A stretch of 5,817 nucleotides of DNA, taken from the NCBI GenBank assembly GCA_023230025.1, contig JALNYD010000179.1, positions 1 through 5,817 on the forward strand, in the 5' to 3' direction. Source of the stretch: Candidatus Cloacimonadota bacterium. Lineage in GTDB: Bacteria > Cloacimonadota > Cloacimonadia > Cloacimonadales > Cloacimonadaceae. The notes beneath the pieces are model-generated. The model did not search any database and was not told the origin of the DNA. It worked only from the letters and a program-made list of their open reading frames with translations. A program made the position numbers and the translations under genes. Below, piece by piece: positions 5,151-5,817 of this stretch (positions are counted from its first letter, which is position 1; each line of letters opens with the position of its first letter).

Positions 5151-5817
5151 ATCGGCATTGCCTGGCTTGATCCTGCTCTTGCTGTTGGGGTGGGTATCTC
5201 TTGGGGCAACCCAGCTTCAGCATAGCACAGGCTGTCTGGAGATTTACTCCCCGGAACAGCTCTCTCCATCCATGCTCAGGATAGCGGATATGCTGGAAGA
5301 TCGGATTGGGGATTTTCAGATGAAGCTGGGCATTTATCCTTCGGCAAAAGTAGCCATCCATATCATCACATCTCAAACTGAATATCAGAAATTGAGCCTG
5401 GGCAAAACCGATATCGTTGAATTCAGCGATGCCTTCTATAGCTCCAAGGATGGCAGGATTTACATTCGCAGCGGAGACCAGGTGGAGCAGAACTACCTGA
5501 AAATCCTGATGCATGAATATATCCACTGGTATCTGGAGCAACTCTTCCGAAACACCCCGCTCTGGTTTCATGAGGGGATGGCCACATATCACAGCGGGCA
5601 ATTGGGTTATGAGCGATATCTGTTGTATATTCAACAGAGTTTTCTGGGGAAATCAGCGAATCTGTTTCGCACCAGTTATCAGTATCCTGCCAATCAGGAT
5701 GATTGGCCGCATTTCTATCTCAGTTCGGCAATGGCATTGCGCTTTATGGAAGAAAAGCATCCCCAGGCCTGGCAGACATTTTGGAATCAAGTGGCGGCAA
5801 GTCATCGTCACGAAATC
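5113..5817 (+). CDS. Secreted zinc metallopeptidase, MA-like (3' end outside window)
   Basis: The frame is open for 235 codons from ATG 5113 to the window edge, so the C-terminus is missing. Residues 1-31 form a signal peptide: a basic start (MSLSRGKHWNLSK), a hydrophobic core (LPGLILLLLLGWVSL) and a likely signal peptidase I site near LGA-TQ. No lipobox is seen, so a periplasmic or exported soluble enzyme is expected. The catalytic region reads HEYIHWYLEQL with His134, Glu135 and His138 (HExxH), then WFHEGMATY, where Glu154 is the likely third zinc ligand. This HExxH plus HEGxA layout is that of peptidase-MA-like gluzincins. Residues 75-120 (VAIHIITSQTEY, then GRIYIRSGD) match the region that usually precedes the motif in this family. 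The substrate is unknown. GGTGA at 5103-5107 is a plausible ribosome site, 5 bases from the start. The overlap with the S4 gene suggests the same operon. Confidence 0.85.
   Translation, partial: MSLSRGKHWNLSKSALPGLILLLLLGWVSLGATQLQHSTGCLEIYSPEQLSPSMLRIADMLEDRIGDFQMKLGIYPSAKVAIHIITSQTEYQKLSLGKTDIVEFSDAFYSSKDGRIYIRSGDQVEQNYLKILMHEYIHWYLEQLFRNTPLWFHEGMATYHSGQLGYERYLLYIQQSFLGKSANLFRTSYQYPANQDDWPHFYLSSAMALRFMEEKHPQAWQTFWNQVAASHRHEI

Noticed and set aside
5119..5634. Minus-strand open frame of 171 codons
   Set aside because: It lies opposite the peptidase frame, which has a signal peptide and an HExxH motif. The minus-strand product has no recognisable features.

Overview
The window looks like a bacterial chromosome segment of middling GC. 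It holds the last codons of one gene, a gene-free stretch of about 620 bases full of inverted repeats, and a tightly packed plus-strand run of four genes. The run encodes acetate kinase, a large soluble PAS/GAF hybrid histidine kinase, a small S4-domain RNA-binding protein and a secreted HExxH peptidase cut by the window end. Acetate kinase suggests fermentative or acetate-linked energy metabolism. The exported peptidase and the large hybrid kinase suggest a Gram-negative-type anaerobe. A Cloacimonadota-like or other FCB-group lineage is possible, but that is a guess from gene style and not something the sequence proves.

Region by region: 2-109 is the C-terminal 35 codons of an unrecognised protein. 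110-733 has no convincing gene. Between about 150 and 525 it is a chain of hairpins. The first is a single 40-base-arm hairpin with a TTTT loop (154-237). Smaller hairpins follow at 248-267, 277-295, 309-356 and 392-415. The last is a 117-base palindromic element (408-524) made of four short three-base-loop hairpins inside an outer stem. The rest of the gap carries a possible sigma-70-type promoter (685-713) and the ribosome binding site of ackA.

The gene run: ackA (746-1948) is followed after 54 bases by the hybrid kinase gene (2003-4909). The S4 gene (4884-5150) overlaps the kinase gene by 26 bases, and the peptidase gene (5113 to the window end) overlaps the S4 gene by 38 bases. No intrinsic terminator is visible between these genes, so co-transcription and translational coupling are likely. 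A functional link is plausible only for the first pair: acetate kinase interconverts acetate and acetyl phosphate, and acetyl phosphate can phosphorylate receiver domains such as the one ending the kinase. The S4 and peptidase genes may simply share the transcript.

The most noteworthy signal is the 408-524 element. Its two halves are inverted copies of each other in one continuous register. Where they differ, the differences fall as six paired substitutions that keep the local hairpins intact. This indicates selection for folded single-stranded DNA or RNA, as in a REPIN/MITE-like mobile repeat or a structured RNA.
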